This document shows, in pieces, positions 5,228 through 13,315 of a DNA stretch of 16,315 bases. Position numbers and translations under genes: made by a program. The stretch's first letter is position 1, and the number at the start of each line of letters is the position of its first letter. The notes under the pieces were generated by a model. That model did no database searches. It was not told the origin of the DNA and was given only the letters and a program-made list of their open reading frames with translations. Source of the DNA: CAZGOM01 sp964542875 (lineage in GTDB: Bacteria; Planctomycetota; Phycisphaerae; Phycisphaerales; Phycisphaeraceae); contig CAZIWA010000123.1 of assembly GCA_964542875.1 (NCBI GenBank), positions 1 through 16,315 on the forward strand. Reading direction: 5' to 3'.

Positions 5228-6508
5228 ATGCCCCACACGCTCACCCTTGATCAAACCGCCCGCGACCTCTCCCTCTCGCCGCAGGACCTGGAAGTCTTCC
5301 GGGAAGACTGGGACAAGACCGCCGCTTCTTACCCGCGCTCTCACCCGGTCTTCCTCACCCCCCAGTACGTCCGCGAAGTTTCCAAAGAGCTTGGCTTGTC
5401 CGACGAGATGACCGCCCAGGCGCTCAAGGCGTTGGACTTCTTCCACAACCGGCCCGCCGCCCTGCGCCTGGCCTGGCACTGCCACGCCGCCCTCTTTGAT
5501 CTGGCCAACGTTCAATACAAGCACATCGCCAAATGGCCTGAGTTCACGGAAAAGTCCGGCCCCGGCGCTTCCATGTTCAATGTCTTCATCATCCTCTCGG
5601 GGCTCAAGCAGGTTCTCGCCCTCCACGCCAAGCGGGACATCCCCCCCCAGGTCACCCGTGAAATGTTCCAGGACACCGAAATCTGGGCCCGCGACAGCGT
5701 CACCCGCACCGGCGTCTGGGGCGTTAAATCCCTCGGCTGGATCTGGCACCACCTCACCGGCCGGCTTTACCAGCTCGGCCGCCTCCAATACACCCTCGAC
5801 GAGGGCTGGCTCCCTTACCACGTCTACCGGAACACCCGCACCCGCCAGGTCGTCGCCCTCGCCGGTCACGGCATGAAGTTTCGCGCCGACGGCCAGTGCT
5901 TCGATGCCGACAAGGCCCACGACCCCAACGCCTGGGGCGCAACCCTCGTCGAAACCGACACCCAGTTCATCGGCTCCCGCATCGACCCTGAAGGCCGCGC
6001 CGTCCCCGGCCAGGTCGCCCTCGACAAATCCCAGTGGGAATTGGCCTTAAAGCCCGGCGACCCCACCATCGGCTTCCACATGCCCGCCTCAGGCCCGCTG
6101 GACCACGCCCAATGCGGCGAATCCCTCGCCCGCGCCGCCACCTTCTTCACCAAACACTTCCCCGACCGCCCCTTCAAAGGCTTTAACTGCGCCTCCTGGC
6201 TGCTGGACAACCAGCTCCCCCAGGTGCTCCCGGAAAGCTCCAACATCGTCCGCTTCCTGCGCGAAACCTACCTCGTCCCCTGCCCCGGCGCCTCCGACGG
6301 CCAAACCCTCGACCGCGTCTTCCCCACCTTCACCGTCACCCCCCAAAACCTCGACCAGGCACCCGCCCATACCAGCCTTCAGAAAACATTCATCCGCGAA
6401 CTCAAAGCAGGCCGCAGATTCCGCTCCGGCGCCTGCTACCTCTTCGTCGAAGACCTCGACTGGGGCAAAGCCGTCTACCTCAACGGCCGCGCCTGGCGCG
6501 GCGGATAA
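5228..6508 (+). CDS. Acyltransferase domain-containing protein (NAT_N / GNAT_C type)
   Basis: The product is 426 residues with no signal peptide or membrane helix. The C-terminal half has the pattern of the GNAT_C family: GRLQYTLDEGW at 184-194, GDPTIGFHMPASGPLD at 278-292, then CGESLARAATFF, and FNCASWLLDNQLPQVLPESSNIVRFLRE across 319-346. The N-terminal part (about 10-175, with LAWHCHAALF and SLGWIWHHLTG) fits the partner NAT_N helical domain. These proteins are annotated as acyltransferases from structure-based comparison; the substrate is not known to me. The start is the ATG at 5228. No ribosome site is seen; TATGTA and TTACAT lie close upstream. A pyrimidine-rich repeat and the MITE-like element separate it from the CBS gene, so cotranscription is doubtful. 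Confidence 0.85.
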   Translation: MPHTLTLDQTARDLSLSPQDLEVFREDWDKTAASYPRSHPVFLTPQYVREVSKELGLSDEMTAQALKALDFFHNRPAALRLAWHCHAALFDLANVQYKHIAKWPEFTEKSGPGASMFNVFIILSGLKQVLALHAKRDIPPQVTREMFQDTEIWARDSVTRTGVWGVKSLGWIWHHLTGRLYQLGRLQYTLDEGWLPYHVYRNTRTRQVVALAGHGMKFRADGQCFDADKAHDPNAWGATLVETDTQFIGSRIDPEGRAVPGQVALDKSQWELALKPGDPTIGFHMPASGPLDHAQCGESLARAATFFTKHFPDRPFKGFNCASWLLDNQLPQVLPESSNIVRFLRETYLVPCPGASDGQTLDRVFPTFTVTPQNLDQAPAHTSLQKTFIRELKAGRRFRSGACYLFVEDLDWGKAVYLNGRAWRGG

Positions 6509-6745
6509 CAACGACACCATAACGCTTCTTGCCCCACCGTCCTTCAAACGGGGGGAACCCCACTGAAAACACGCCCCCGGCACTCTTCGCCGTGTCTGCG
6601 TTGGAGTAATCCCATCAGCCGAACTCCATACCCCGCTGCTCCGTACTAATTGGGCATTCCAACAGCCCTTAATCACCACCGCAAACCCCGCCGCGGCAAT
6701 CTCGCCAACCCCGCCCCGCGCCCTCCCCGCTAAACTAATCCCACC

Positions 6746-8556
6746 ATGACCGACGCCGCCCCCAGTTGCTCCATCGCCCAGCCAAACGCCTGCTCCCTGG
6801 GCAAGCCCGTGGAGCCCATCCCCGCGCCCGAGCCCCTCATCGCCCGCTCACCCCTCCAGCAAACCATCGTCTCCATGTTCGGGCTTGATCTGCGCTCTCT
6901 GGCCCTCTTTCGTATCGGCCTGGGCCTCCTCATCCTGTACGACCTCACCATCCGCGCCGGCGACTTCGTCACCTTCTACACCGATAGCGGCGTTCTCCCC
7001 CGCATCGACAACATCCGCCTCAACCCCAGCGAAGCCGGCTTCTCCCTCCACATGGCCTTCGGCGGCGTCTGGGGCGGCTCCTTCATGTTCGCGCTCTCCG
7101 CCGCCTTCGCGCTCATGCTCATCGCCGGCTTCCACACCCGCCTGGCCACCATCGCCTCCTGGGTCATGCTCGTCAGCCTGCAAAACCGCAACCCCATGAT
7201 CCTCCAGTCCGGCGACACCCTCTTTAACCTCCTCCTCTTCTGGGGCGCCTTCCTCCCCCTGGGCGCCCGCTTCTCCGTCGACAGCGCCCGCAACTCCCTC
7301 CCCCGCAGAACCGACAATTACTACGTCAGCCTCGCCACCATCGCGCTCCTCGTCCAGGCCTGCCTCCTCTACTTCTTCGCCTCCTACGGCAAAGACCGCG
7401 TCATCTGGACATCAGGCCGCGCCATGTACCTCGCCGGCCACCTCGACGCCATGGCCAAGCCCATGATGCTCTGGCTCCGCGACCAACCCGCGCTCCACGC
7501 CCCCCTGGGCACATTCGTCTTCTACACCGAGCGCATCGGCTGGCTCCTGCTCCTGATCCCCTTTCAAAACCAGCGCTTTCGCCTCTTGGCGGCCATCCTC
7601 TTCATCGGCCTGCACATCAATTTCGGCCTCGGCCTCGCCGTCGGCATCTTCGCCTGGACCGGCATCGTCATGTGGCTGGCCTTCATCCCCACCCTCGCCT
7701 GGGACTGGCTCTTCAACAAGCTCGCCACCCCCGCCCGCACCGGGCTCACCCTCTACTACGACGGCAACTGCCAGTTCTGCCGGCAGACCGGGCTCCTCCT
7801 GCGCACCTTCTTCCTGCTCCCTCAAACGCCGCTGGTTCCCTGCCAGAGCGACCCTGAAATCCACAAGATCATGCTGGAGAACGACTCCTGGGTCGTCCAG
7901 ACATCCGACGGCACCCGTCACATCCGCTTCGCCGGCATCATCGAAGCCTGCCGTCACTCACCCCTTCTTTTCCCGCTCGCCCCCGTCCTCGCCCTGGAGC
8001 CCGCCCGTTCCCTGGGCGACACCTTCTACAAATGGGTCTGCGTCAACCGCTACCGCCTGGGCCCCAGGATCGCCTGGCTTGCCCCCCGGCCCATGCGCCT
8101 GGGCCAGGGCGTCATCTCCAGCATCCTTTGCGCCCTCGCGCTGGCTTACGTCGTTCTCCTGAACTTCTCGGTCATGGACAACCTCAAATGGGACCGCACC
8201 ATGAACCGCCTCTGCTGCGGCGAAACCGCCGCAGTGGACGACCTCACCGGCATCTATGTCGCCCCCTGGCGCTATCCCGCCGCCCTCTTGCGCCTCCAGC
8301 AGCACTGGTCGGTCTTCTCCCCCTTCCCCTCCCCCGTTGACGGCTGGTTCATCTTCGAAGCCCACCTCAAGGACGGCTCCCGCATCGACCTCTGGAACTA
8401 CGACCTCCCCATCGACTTCGGCAAGCCCGAGCGCGTCTGGGAAACCTATCGCAACGACCGCTGGAGCAAATACCTGGAAACCATCCAGGGCGAACTCTAC
8501 CGCGCCCACCGCAGGCTTCTGTGCAGGTACCTCATCAAAACCTACAACCAGGCCCA
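6746..8556 (+). CDS. HTTM-domain membrane protein fused to a DUF393 thiol-oxidoreductase-like domain; C-terminus lost in assembly gap
   Basis: The frame opens at ATG 6746 and is intact for 603 residues to the N run. Residues about 40-325 contain many hydrophobic helices of the HTTM (horizontally transferred transmembrane) family, related to vitamin-K-dependent gamma-carboxylase; features include DSGVLPRI at 80-87 and IGLHINFGLGLAVGIFAW at 287-304. Residues about 333-450 are a DUF393 domain, marked by LYYDGNCQFCRQ with a C342-x-x-C345 pair typical of the DCC family. Another helix (455-475) is followed by QHWSVFSPFPSPVDGWFIFE (519-538), the usual C-terminal HTTM motif. The DUF393 unit is thus inserted inside the HTTM chain, suggesting a membrane redox enzyme. 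There is no Shine-Dalgarno; ACTAAT ends 6 nt before the ATG, as in the CBS gene. Confidence 0.88.
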
Positions 8557-8656
8557 NNNNNNNNNNNNNNNNNNNNNNNNNNNNNNNNNNNNNNNNNNNN
8601 NNNNNNNNNNNNNNNNNNNNNNNNNNNNNNNNNNNNNNNNNNNNNNNNNNNNNNNN
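8557..8656. other. Assembly gap of exactly 100 N
   Basis: One hundred N in a row is the usual placeholder for a gap of unknown length. It hides the end of the HTTM-DUF393 gene and possibly further genes. The sequence to the right (ATTCGTAACTCATAATTC) looks like a short intergenic repeat, which may be why assembly broke. Confidence 0.97.
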
Positions 8657-8769
8657 ATTCGTAACTCATAATTCATAAATCCCCTGCTCCCTCCCTCCAT
8701 TTTCTCCACCCCCGCGCCCCATCCTGCCGATATTAAATACAGTCACCCTCGCGCATGGAGGCGCCAGCT

Positions 8770-9705
8770 ATGCAATCCAAGCTCAACATCATGGTCCTCG
8801 CCGGCGGCCCCGACCGCGAACGCCCCGTCAGCCTCATGTCAGGCGGCACCGTCACCGAGTCCCTCAAATCACTCGGCCACAACGTCGTCCAGCGAGACAT
8901 CCTCCCCACCGACCTCTCCGCCCTTGACGAGTTTGCCGCCTGGCCCGGCGACGTCATCTTCCCCATGCTCCACGGCTCCTGGGGCGAAGGCGGCGCGCTC
9001 CAGACCATCCTCGAATCCCGAAACCTCCCCTACGTCGGCTGCCGCGCCGGCGCCGCCTCCCTCTGCATGAACAAAACCCGGACCAAGGACACCCTCGTCA
9101 AATCCGGCCTCCCCACCCCCCGCTACCAGTCCTTCAAAGCCGGCGACCGTCTGGATTTTGGCCCCCCCATGGTCATCAAAGCCCCCTGCGAAGGCTCCAG
9201 CATCGACCTCTTCATCTGCAAAACCCAGGACCAGGTCGACAAAGCCCGCGCAGAGCTTGAACCCCGCCACACCGACCTCCTCGCCGAGCAATTCATCAAA
9301 GGCAAGGAAATCACCATCGGCGTCATCGACATCGGCGCCGGTTTCCAGGCCCTGCCCCCCATCCACATCATCCCCGCCACCGACTTCTACGACTACGAAG
9401 CCAAGTACACCCGCGACGACACCCAATACCTCTTCGACATCGACGTCCCCGCCCCCATCCTCTCCCAGATGCAGGACATCACCGTCCGCGTCGCCCGCTC
9501 CCTGGGCCTGCGCCACATGAGCCGGGTGGACTTCATCGTCGACGAGCAAAACCGCCCCTGGATCCTCGAAGTCAACACCATCCCCGGGCACACCAGCCAC
9601 TCCCTGCTCCCCAAAGCGGCCCGCCAGGCCGGCATCCCCCTGGAAGTGATGCTCAACCACTTCGCCCAAAACGCCTCCGGCAAATCCGCCCGCGCCGCCG
9701 GCTGA
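8770..9705 (+). CDS. ddl: D-alanine--D-alanine ligase
   Basis: The enzyme joins two D-alanines with ATP for peptidoglycan precursors in the cytoplasm. The start is the ATG at 8770, with GGAGG at 8757-8761 and an 8-nt spacer; the in-frame ATG at 8755 overlaps this site. The length is 311 residues, normal for the family. Aligned to E. coli DdlB by motif, the key residues are present: E17 in DRERPVS, the HGSWGEGGALQ loop at 68-78, S143/S144 in EGSS, K212-Y213 in YDYEAKYTRDDTQY, R252 and D254 in RVDF, and E267, N269 and S278 in LEVNTIPGHTSHSLLPKAA. One difference is the nucleotide-loop motif, EGSSID instead of the common EGSSVG. A peptidoglycan role fits recent evidence that planctomycetes have a cell wall. 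Confidence 0.95.
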   Translation: MQSKLNIMVLAGGPDRERPVSLMSGGTVTESLKSLGHNVVQRDILPTDLSALDEFAAWPGDVIFPMLHGSWGEGGALQTILESRNLPYVGCRAGAASLCMNKTRTKDTLVKSGLPTPRYQSFKAGDRLDFGPPMVIKAPCEGSSIDLFICKTQDQVDKARAELEPRHTDLLAEQFIKGKEITIGVIDIGAGFQALPPIHIIPATDFYDYEAKYTRDDTQYLFDIDVPAPILSQMQDITVRVARSLGLRHMSRVDFIVDEQNRPWILEVNTIPGHTSHSLLPKAARQAGIPLEVMLNHFAQNASGKSARAAG

Positions 9706-9733
9706 ACCATCGCATCTGAATTCTTCACTCTGC

Positions 9734-9780
9734 GGGGACTGGTCCCCTTCTTTTAGGTACCTGTCCCTCTTCCCCGTTTG
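9734..9780. repeat. REP-like repeat GGGGACTGGTCCCC, copy 2
   Basis: The same palindrome as at 2315-2328 (here 9734-9747), followed by CTTCTTTTAGGTACCTGTCCC as the second box. Spacing and order match copy 1. It lies 28 bp after the ddl stop codon. Confidence 0.75.
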
Positions 9781-9807
9781 GGCACTACATTCACGAATCA
9801 CCCACTC

Positions 9808-9867
9808 GGGTGTGCCATGCTCTCGTCCGCGTGAGCATGTCTTGCCCGCGCCCACAGCAAACCCCCT
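9808..9867. repeat. GGTGGCA-hairpin-CGCGCC intergenic repeat, copy 2
   Basis: The stem CATGCTC/GAGCATG is a perfect 7-bp pairing around TCGTCCGCGT, followed by TCTTGCCCGCGCC and an A/C-rich tail ending CCCCTC. Compared with copy 1 at 4041, the G-to-A change in the right arm restores a Watson-Crick pair. Confidence 0.7.
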
Positions 9868-9940
9868 CAACCAGTACCCACACAACCCCGGTTTCCCGCC
9901 TTTAACTCGTAATTCGCAAATCACCGCTCCACTTCTCCGA

Positions 9941-9969
9941 CCTTCGCGTTTTCGTGCCTTAGTGGTTAA
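9941..9969. repeat. CTTCGCG...GGT repeat, diverged copy
   Basis: CCTTCGCGTTTTCGTGCC followed by TTAGTGGTTAA is a diverged copy of the repeat at 12040-12067 and 12187-12214. It contains the stop codon of the small membrane-protein gene (9966-9968). Confidence 0.65.
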
Positions 9970-10283
9970 TCTTCTCTGCCTCTACCTTCTGCCGCATCCC
10001 CGCAATGGGTCCAGCCTCCCAAAGCTTTCTCCCGCCACCCAAACACCGCAATCAATACCAGCGCCACACCCGTGTACATCCCCAGGTTGTACAGATCGAT
10101 CCACGCCATCATCCGCTGATAGCCATTGGACATCTCCACCGAGCCGGGGCTCCATGTAATCCCTGTGAAATGATTCCACGCGTCAAGCCGCAGATAGAGG
10201 CACACCCACGTCAGGCATACTCCGCCCACCAGTGTCTTGACTCGTGCACTGTTCAAAAACTCCAACGAAATCTTTTCTTCCAT
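9966..10283 (-). CDS. Small membrane protein with two predicted helices, unknown function
   Basis: The chosen start is the ATG at 10283, with GGAG 7 nt upstream; a GTG two codons earlier is too close to that site. The product is 105 residues. Two hydrophobic stretches are visible, about 15-33 (VKTLVGGVCLTWVCLYLRL) and 65-83 (YNLGMYTGVALVLIAVFGW), with a loop between holding WNHFTGITWSPG and NGYQRMMAWID. It probably sits in the inner membrane with both ends on the same side. The last 15 residues are polar (GDAAEGRGRED) and are encoded next to the CTTCGCG repeat, which supplies the stop, so the original C-terminus may have been altered. It follows icd on the same strand but beyond the icd terminator. 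I do not recognise a family. Confidence 0.65.
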   Translation of the reverse strand: MEEKISLEFLNSARVKTLVGGVCLTWVCLYLRLDAWNHFTGITWSPGSVEMSNGYQRMMAWIDLYNLGMYTGVALVLIAVFGWREKALGGWTHCGDAAEGRGRED

Positions 10284-10415
10284 CTTCACACTCCAGAATC
10301 AACCCGCCTTGCGCCGGATTTCTCCCCGGTCCATCTGCCAGTCTATCAGCCTGATTAATCGGCTCCTCTACCGCATGCGCCCCCGGCACACCCCGGGCCG
10401 TCACAACCCACTGGC

Positions 10416-10454
10416 GCAAAAACAAGCAACCCCGGCCGCATGAGCCGGGGTTGC
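10416..10454 (-). terminator. Rho-independent terminator of the isocitrate dehydrogenase gene
   Basis: On the minus strand an 11-bp perfect stem GCAACCCCGGC/GCCGGGGTTGC with a 7-nt loop is followed by TTGTTTTTG. It begins about 30 nt after the icd stop codon. Confidence 0.9.
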
Positions 10455-10485
10455 CTTGAATCTTCTCTTAAAAACTTCCGGAAGC

Positions 10486-11733
10486 TCAGCCCATGTGCTT
10501 GATCATTTCCTTGGCGAACTCGGAGCACTTGATCTCCTTGGCGCCGGTCGTCTGCCGGGCGAAGTCGTACGTCACGGTCTTGGCCGCGATCGCCGCTTCC
10601 ATGCCCTTGATGATCAGGTCCGCCGCTTCGTGCCAGCCCAGGTGGCGGAACATCATCTCACCCGAAAGGATCACGGAACCGGGGTTCACGCGGTCCTGGT
10701 TGGCATACTTGGGCGCGGTGCCGTGGGTCGCTTCGAAAATCGCGTGCCCGGTGATGTAGTTGATGTTCGCGCCGGGAGCGATGCCGATGCCGCCGATCTG
10801 CGCCGCCAGGGCGTCAGACAGGTAGTCGCCGTTAAGGTTCAGCGTGGCGATCACATCGAAGTCTTCCGGACGGGTCAGTACCTGCTGGAGAGTGATGTCG
10901 GCGATGGAGTCCTTGATCACGATGCCGTTGGGCAGCTTCACCCAGGGGCCCGCGTCGATCACGGTCCCGCCGAATTCGCTCACCGCCAGCTCGTAGCCCC
11001 AGTCACGGAATCCACCTTCGGTGAACTTCATGATGTTGCCCTTGTGGACGAGGGTCACGCTCTTCTTCTTGTGCTCGATCGCGTACTTGATCGCCGCGCG
11101 CACCAGGCGCTGCGTGCCTTCCTTGGAGACGGGCTTCACGCCAAAGCCCGCCGAGTCCGGGAACCGGACCTTGGTGAACTGTTTGGGGAAGGTTTCCTTG
11201 AGGAACTTCTTGAACTTCTCCGCCTCTTCCGAACCTGCGGCGAATTCAATGCCCGCGTAGATGTCTTCGGTGTTTTCGCGGAAGATCACCATCTCCACCT
11301 TTTCGGGGTGCTTGACGGGGGTGGGCACGCCGGTGAAGTAGTGCACCGGGCGCAGGCAGACGTACAGGTCCAGCAACTGGCGCAGGGCCACGTTCAGCGA
11401 ACGGATGCCGCCGCCCACAGGGGTGGTCAGGGGGCCTTTGATGCCCACGATGTATTGCTTGAAGGCTTCGACGGTTTCATCAGGCAGCCAAGCCTTGGTT
11501 TCGCCGAGGGTCGCCTTGAACATGTTGAAGGACTTTTCGCCGGCGTAGACTTCCTTCCACGCGATTTTCTTCTTGCCCTTGTAGGCCTTCTCCACCGCGG
11601 CATCAAACACCATCTGCGATGCGCGCCAGATATCCGGGCCGGTGCCGTCACCTTCGATGTACGGAATGATGGGCTGGTCAGGAACGTTCAGGACGCCGTT
11701 GGTCAAGGTAATGGGCTGGCCGGTGGTGCTCAC
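10486..11733 (-). CDS. icd: Isocitrate dehydrogenase, NADP-dependent (E. coli Icd type)
   Basis: The enzyme oxidatively decarboxylates isocitrate to 2-oxoglutarate with NADP in the TCA cycle, acting as a cytoplasmic dimer. The start chosen is GTG at 11733, with GGGAG about 8 nt upstream; the TTG at 11748 in the same frame lies on that site. The length is 415 residues, as in E. coli (416). Substrate residues are present: S112, N114 and R118 in GGGIRSLNVALRQ, R128, R152, Y159 and K231. HGTAPKY with K342-Y343 is the mark of NADP rather than NAD specificity. S112 matches the serine that IDH kinase phosphorylates in E. coli; no kinase gene is in this window. It has its own promoter and terminator, so it is monocistronic. 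Confidence 0.97.
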   Translation of the reverse strand: MSTTGQPITLTNGVLNVPDQPIIPYIEGDGTGPDIWRASQMVFDAAVEKAYKGKKKIAWKEVYAGEKSFNMFKATLGETKAWLPDETVEAFKQYIVGIKGPLTTPVGGGIRSLNVALRQLLDLYVCLRPVHYFTGVPTPVKHPEKVEMVIFRENTEDIYAGIEFAAGSEEAEKFKKFLKETFPKQFTKVRFPDSAGFGVKPVSKEGTQRLVRAAIKYAIEHKKKSVTLVHKGNIMKFTEGGFRDWGYELAVSEFGGTVIDAGPWVKLPNGIVIKDSIADITLQQVLTRPEDFDVIATLNLNGDYLSDALAAQIGGIGIAPGANINYITGHAIFEATHGTAPKYANQDRVNPGSVILSGEMMFRHLGWHEAADLIIKGMEAAIAAKTVTYDFARQTTGAKEIKCSEFAKEMIKHMG

Positions 11734-11776
11734 GTGTATGTCTCCCAAGTGCTCTTAAAGTGTCCGCATCAACAAA

Positions 11777-11794
11777 GCCCGGGCATGCCCGGGC
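11777..11794. promoter_or_regulatory. Perfect 18-bp palindrome in the icd 5' leader
   Basis: GCCCGGGCATGCCCGGGC is fully self-complementary and lies between the predicted icd transcription start (about 11801) and the start codon, about 43 nt before the latter. It could be an operator for a dimeric regulator or an RNA hairpin in the leader. Confidence 0.5.
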
Positions 11795-11807
11795 AAACAA
11801 GCCCACC

Positions 11808-11835
11808 ATTATGCGTGTTTTCGTCCGGCCTTCAA
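11808..11835 (-). promoter_or_regulatory. Predicted icd promoter
   Basis: On the minus strand TTGAAG (11835-11830) and CATAAT (11813-11808, 5 of 6 to consensus) are separated by 16 bp, about 75 nt before the icd start codon. Confidence 0.5.
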
Positions 11836-12039
11836 ACCCCGCCTTGCCCCAAACAACCCCAGAGGGTGCATGACGGATTCTGCGTCTGAACCGGGAGCGC
11901 CGGCGTCCCGCCGGCTCCCGATCAACCGCCTTCACCGACATAAGTGAACTCTTGAGTCGTCAATCCCCCTGAATCTGCTCTCTCCGCAGAACCCGTCATG
12001 CACCCCAACCCCGGAAGCGCATAAAAGAAGCAGAACCTT

Positions 12040-12067
12040 TACCGCGAAGGCGCGAAGGCGCTAAGGG
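12040..12067. repeat. CTTCGCG repeat, inverted copy
   Basis: TACCGCGAAGGCGCGAAGGC followed by GCTAAGGG. Its reverse complement matches 12187-12214 at about 25 of 28 positions, with an identical core CTTCGCGCCTTCGCGGTA. The two copies could form a long stem around about 120 nt. Confidence 0.75.
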
Positions 12068-12186
12068 AAAAATCGGAAAGGGAAGAGGAATAGAAAAGTC
12101 TGAAAAATGCCGCGATTGAGGACCGGACGCCACAGATATTTGCTTTTGGTTGACTCTATCTTGATCTTCTTTGCTTTCCGGCTCTT

Positions 12187-12214
12187 CCCTTCGCGTCTTC
12201 GCGCCTTCGCGGTA
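12187..12214. repeat. CTTCGCG repeat, direct copy
   Basis: CCCTTCGCGTCTTCGCGCC followed by TTCGCGGTA. It is in the same orientation as the diverged copy at 9941-9969. This word family is widespread in intergenic DNA of many high-GC and planctomycete-like genomes. Confidence 0.75.
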
Positions 12215-12261
12215 AAAAATCCGCTCTTGGTTTCCACTCTTTCTGCAACCCTCTGCCTTTT

Positions 12262-12290
12262 ACCTTTTACCTTGTCCCTTATACCTTTCC
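12262..12290. repeat. Pyrimidine-rich repeat sharing TCCCTTATACCTTTCC, copy 2
   Basis: It contains the exact 16-nt word also found at 5195-5210. It ends 2 nt from the stop codon of the next gene on the minus strand. Confidence 0.5.
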
Positions 12291-12292
12291 CC

Positions 12293-13246
12293 CTATTTCC
12301 CCTCCGCCGCCAGCACCTTCACCTTCTCTTCCCCCCGCACCGCTGAAAGATCCACCGTTATCGCGTTTCGCCCCGTCGCCGCCGGCACGCTCAGCTTTCC
12401 CTTGATCGCGCTCGTCAGCACCCGCCCGCGTTGCTTGGCATCCAGAGGCAGCGCCACGCGCACGGTCATCACCATCTCGGCCTTGTCCAGTTCTTTATCC
12501 TGCTTAAGCAGCCCGGTGTGCACGTTCTTGAGCGTCGTCACCGCTTCGATGATCGCGCACTCCTGCGAGGCCTGCACCGCCACTTTCACGAACTTCACCT
12601 CTCCGGTGATGTCCAGCGGCCCTTCCACCTTCCACCGCCCGGCGTCCAGCACATCTTTAAGCGCCTGCGCGTTCACCGGCCAGGTGTCCCCGGGCTTTTT
12701 CTTCTCGGTCGTTCCATACACCGCGTCAAAGTCGTAGGCGTCCAGGCCCATGCACACCTCAGGCGCCATGTCGCTCATCAATCGGTTCTGCTGCTTGCGT
12801 TCGCGCCCCCCGGTGAACACCGAGGGGCCGTACGGCTTGATGACGCCCGTGATCTTGATCGGGTCCTCAAACTTCGCCGCCCCTCCTTTTTCATTGGACA
12901 CCCGCTCGCTCATGGAGGTCAGTTTCATCAGCACATGCGTGGCCCGCTGGTTTCTGTCCACCGCGGTCACCTGCCGTTCCAGTTTCGCCGTCCTCTTTAA
13001 AACGAACTTGTATCCCTCTTTGAGCTTTTCGTAACTCTGAATGTCTTCCAGCATGTCAGCCGCCGTCAGCGCATCCACCCGCACGAAAGTCTCGGCGTCA
13101 AAACCCGTCTCCACCAGGCAACGGTCCCCCACTTTCTCCGGCCTCCGAAACTGGATCTTGATCGCCTCCGCCTCTTGTGCCCACGCAAACGCCACCGTGC
13201 CCAGCACGACCAGAGCCACCGCCAGAATGCGCGTTTTTAATAGCAT
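12293..13246 (-). CDS. Secreted protein of unknown family, tandem paralogue (downstream copy)
   Basis: The start is the ATG at 13246, which begins a signal peptide (MLLKTRILAVALVVLGTVAF, cut after AWA at about 23). The upstream GTG at 13312 would add 22 residues before the signal, and they overlap the promoter element. The product is 317 residues. Features shared with the upstream paralogue are FRRPEKVGDRCLVET, VDRNQRATHVLMKL, WPVNAQALKDVL, and the C-terminal GRNAITVDLSAVRGEEKVKV. The pattern suggests one soluble beta-rich domain, probably periplasmic. There are no catalytic motifs I recognise. Roughly half of the residues match the neighbour, so this is an old duplication. Only 69 bp separate the genes, but this one has its own -10-like element. 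Confidence 0.8.
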   Translation of the reverse strand: MLLKTRILAVALVVLGTVAFAWAQEAEAIKIQFRRPEKVGDRCLVETGFDAETFVRVDALTAADMLEDIQSYEKLKEGYKFVLKRTAKLERQVTAVDRNQRATHVLMKLTSMSERVSNEKGGAAKFEDPIKITGVIKPYGPSVFTGGRERKQQNRLMSDMAPEVCMGLDAYDFDAVYGTTEKKKPGDTWPVNAQALKDVLDAGRWKVEGPLDITGEVKFVKVAVQASQECAIIEAVTTLKNVHTGLLKQDKELDKAEMVMTVRVALPLDAKQRGRVLTSAIKGKLSVPAATGRNAITVDLSAVRGEEKVKVLAAEGK

Positions 13247-13279
13247 CGATCGCCTGCAAAAAGAAGTTGGATGGTCATT

Positions 13280-13292
13280 GCGATCATACCCG
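13280..13292 (-). promoter_or_regulatory. Conserved -10-like element CGGGTATGATCGC upstream of the downstream paralogue
   Basis: The 13-nt word is identical to that at 14355-14367 and contains TATGAT (5 of 6 to TATAAT), 36 nt before the start codon. No strong -35 is seen. Confidence 0.45.
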
Positions 13293-13315
13293 TTTGAACC
13301 AGGCCCAAACACGCC

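Larger units (their letters stand above)
11836..12292. other. Repeat-rich intergenic region without genes
   Basis: It holds a hairpin built from GCCGGC/GCCGGC with flanking GGGA/TCCC near 11890-11918, an inverted pair of CTTCGCG repeats (12040-12067 and 12187-12214) and a pyrimidine-rich tract (12253-12290). Open frames here are short, overlap repeats and have no ribosome sites. Confidence 0.6.

Noticed and set aside
8869..9924. 351-residue minus-strand frame opposite ddl
   Set aside because: Gly/Asp/Val-rich shadow of ddl with no motifs.
10183..10425. 80-residue minus-strand frame between icd and the small membrane-protein gene
   Set aside because: Begins inside the icd terminator and overlaps the membrane-protein gene in another frame.
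10456..11889. 477-residue plus-strand frame opposite icd
   Set aside because: Shadow of the isocitrate dehydrogenase gene; His/Arg/Leu-rich with no family resemblance.
11678..11941. 87-residue minus-strand frame over the icd start
   Set aside because: Overlaps the icd N-terminus and promoter in another frame; Arg-rich with no ribosome site.
12107..12346. 79-residue plus-strand frame
   Set aside because: Made of repeat and pyrimidine-rich DNA; the hydrophobic look comes from CTT/TTC codons.
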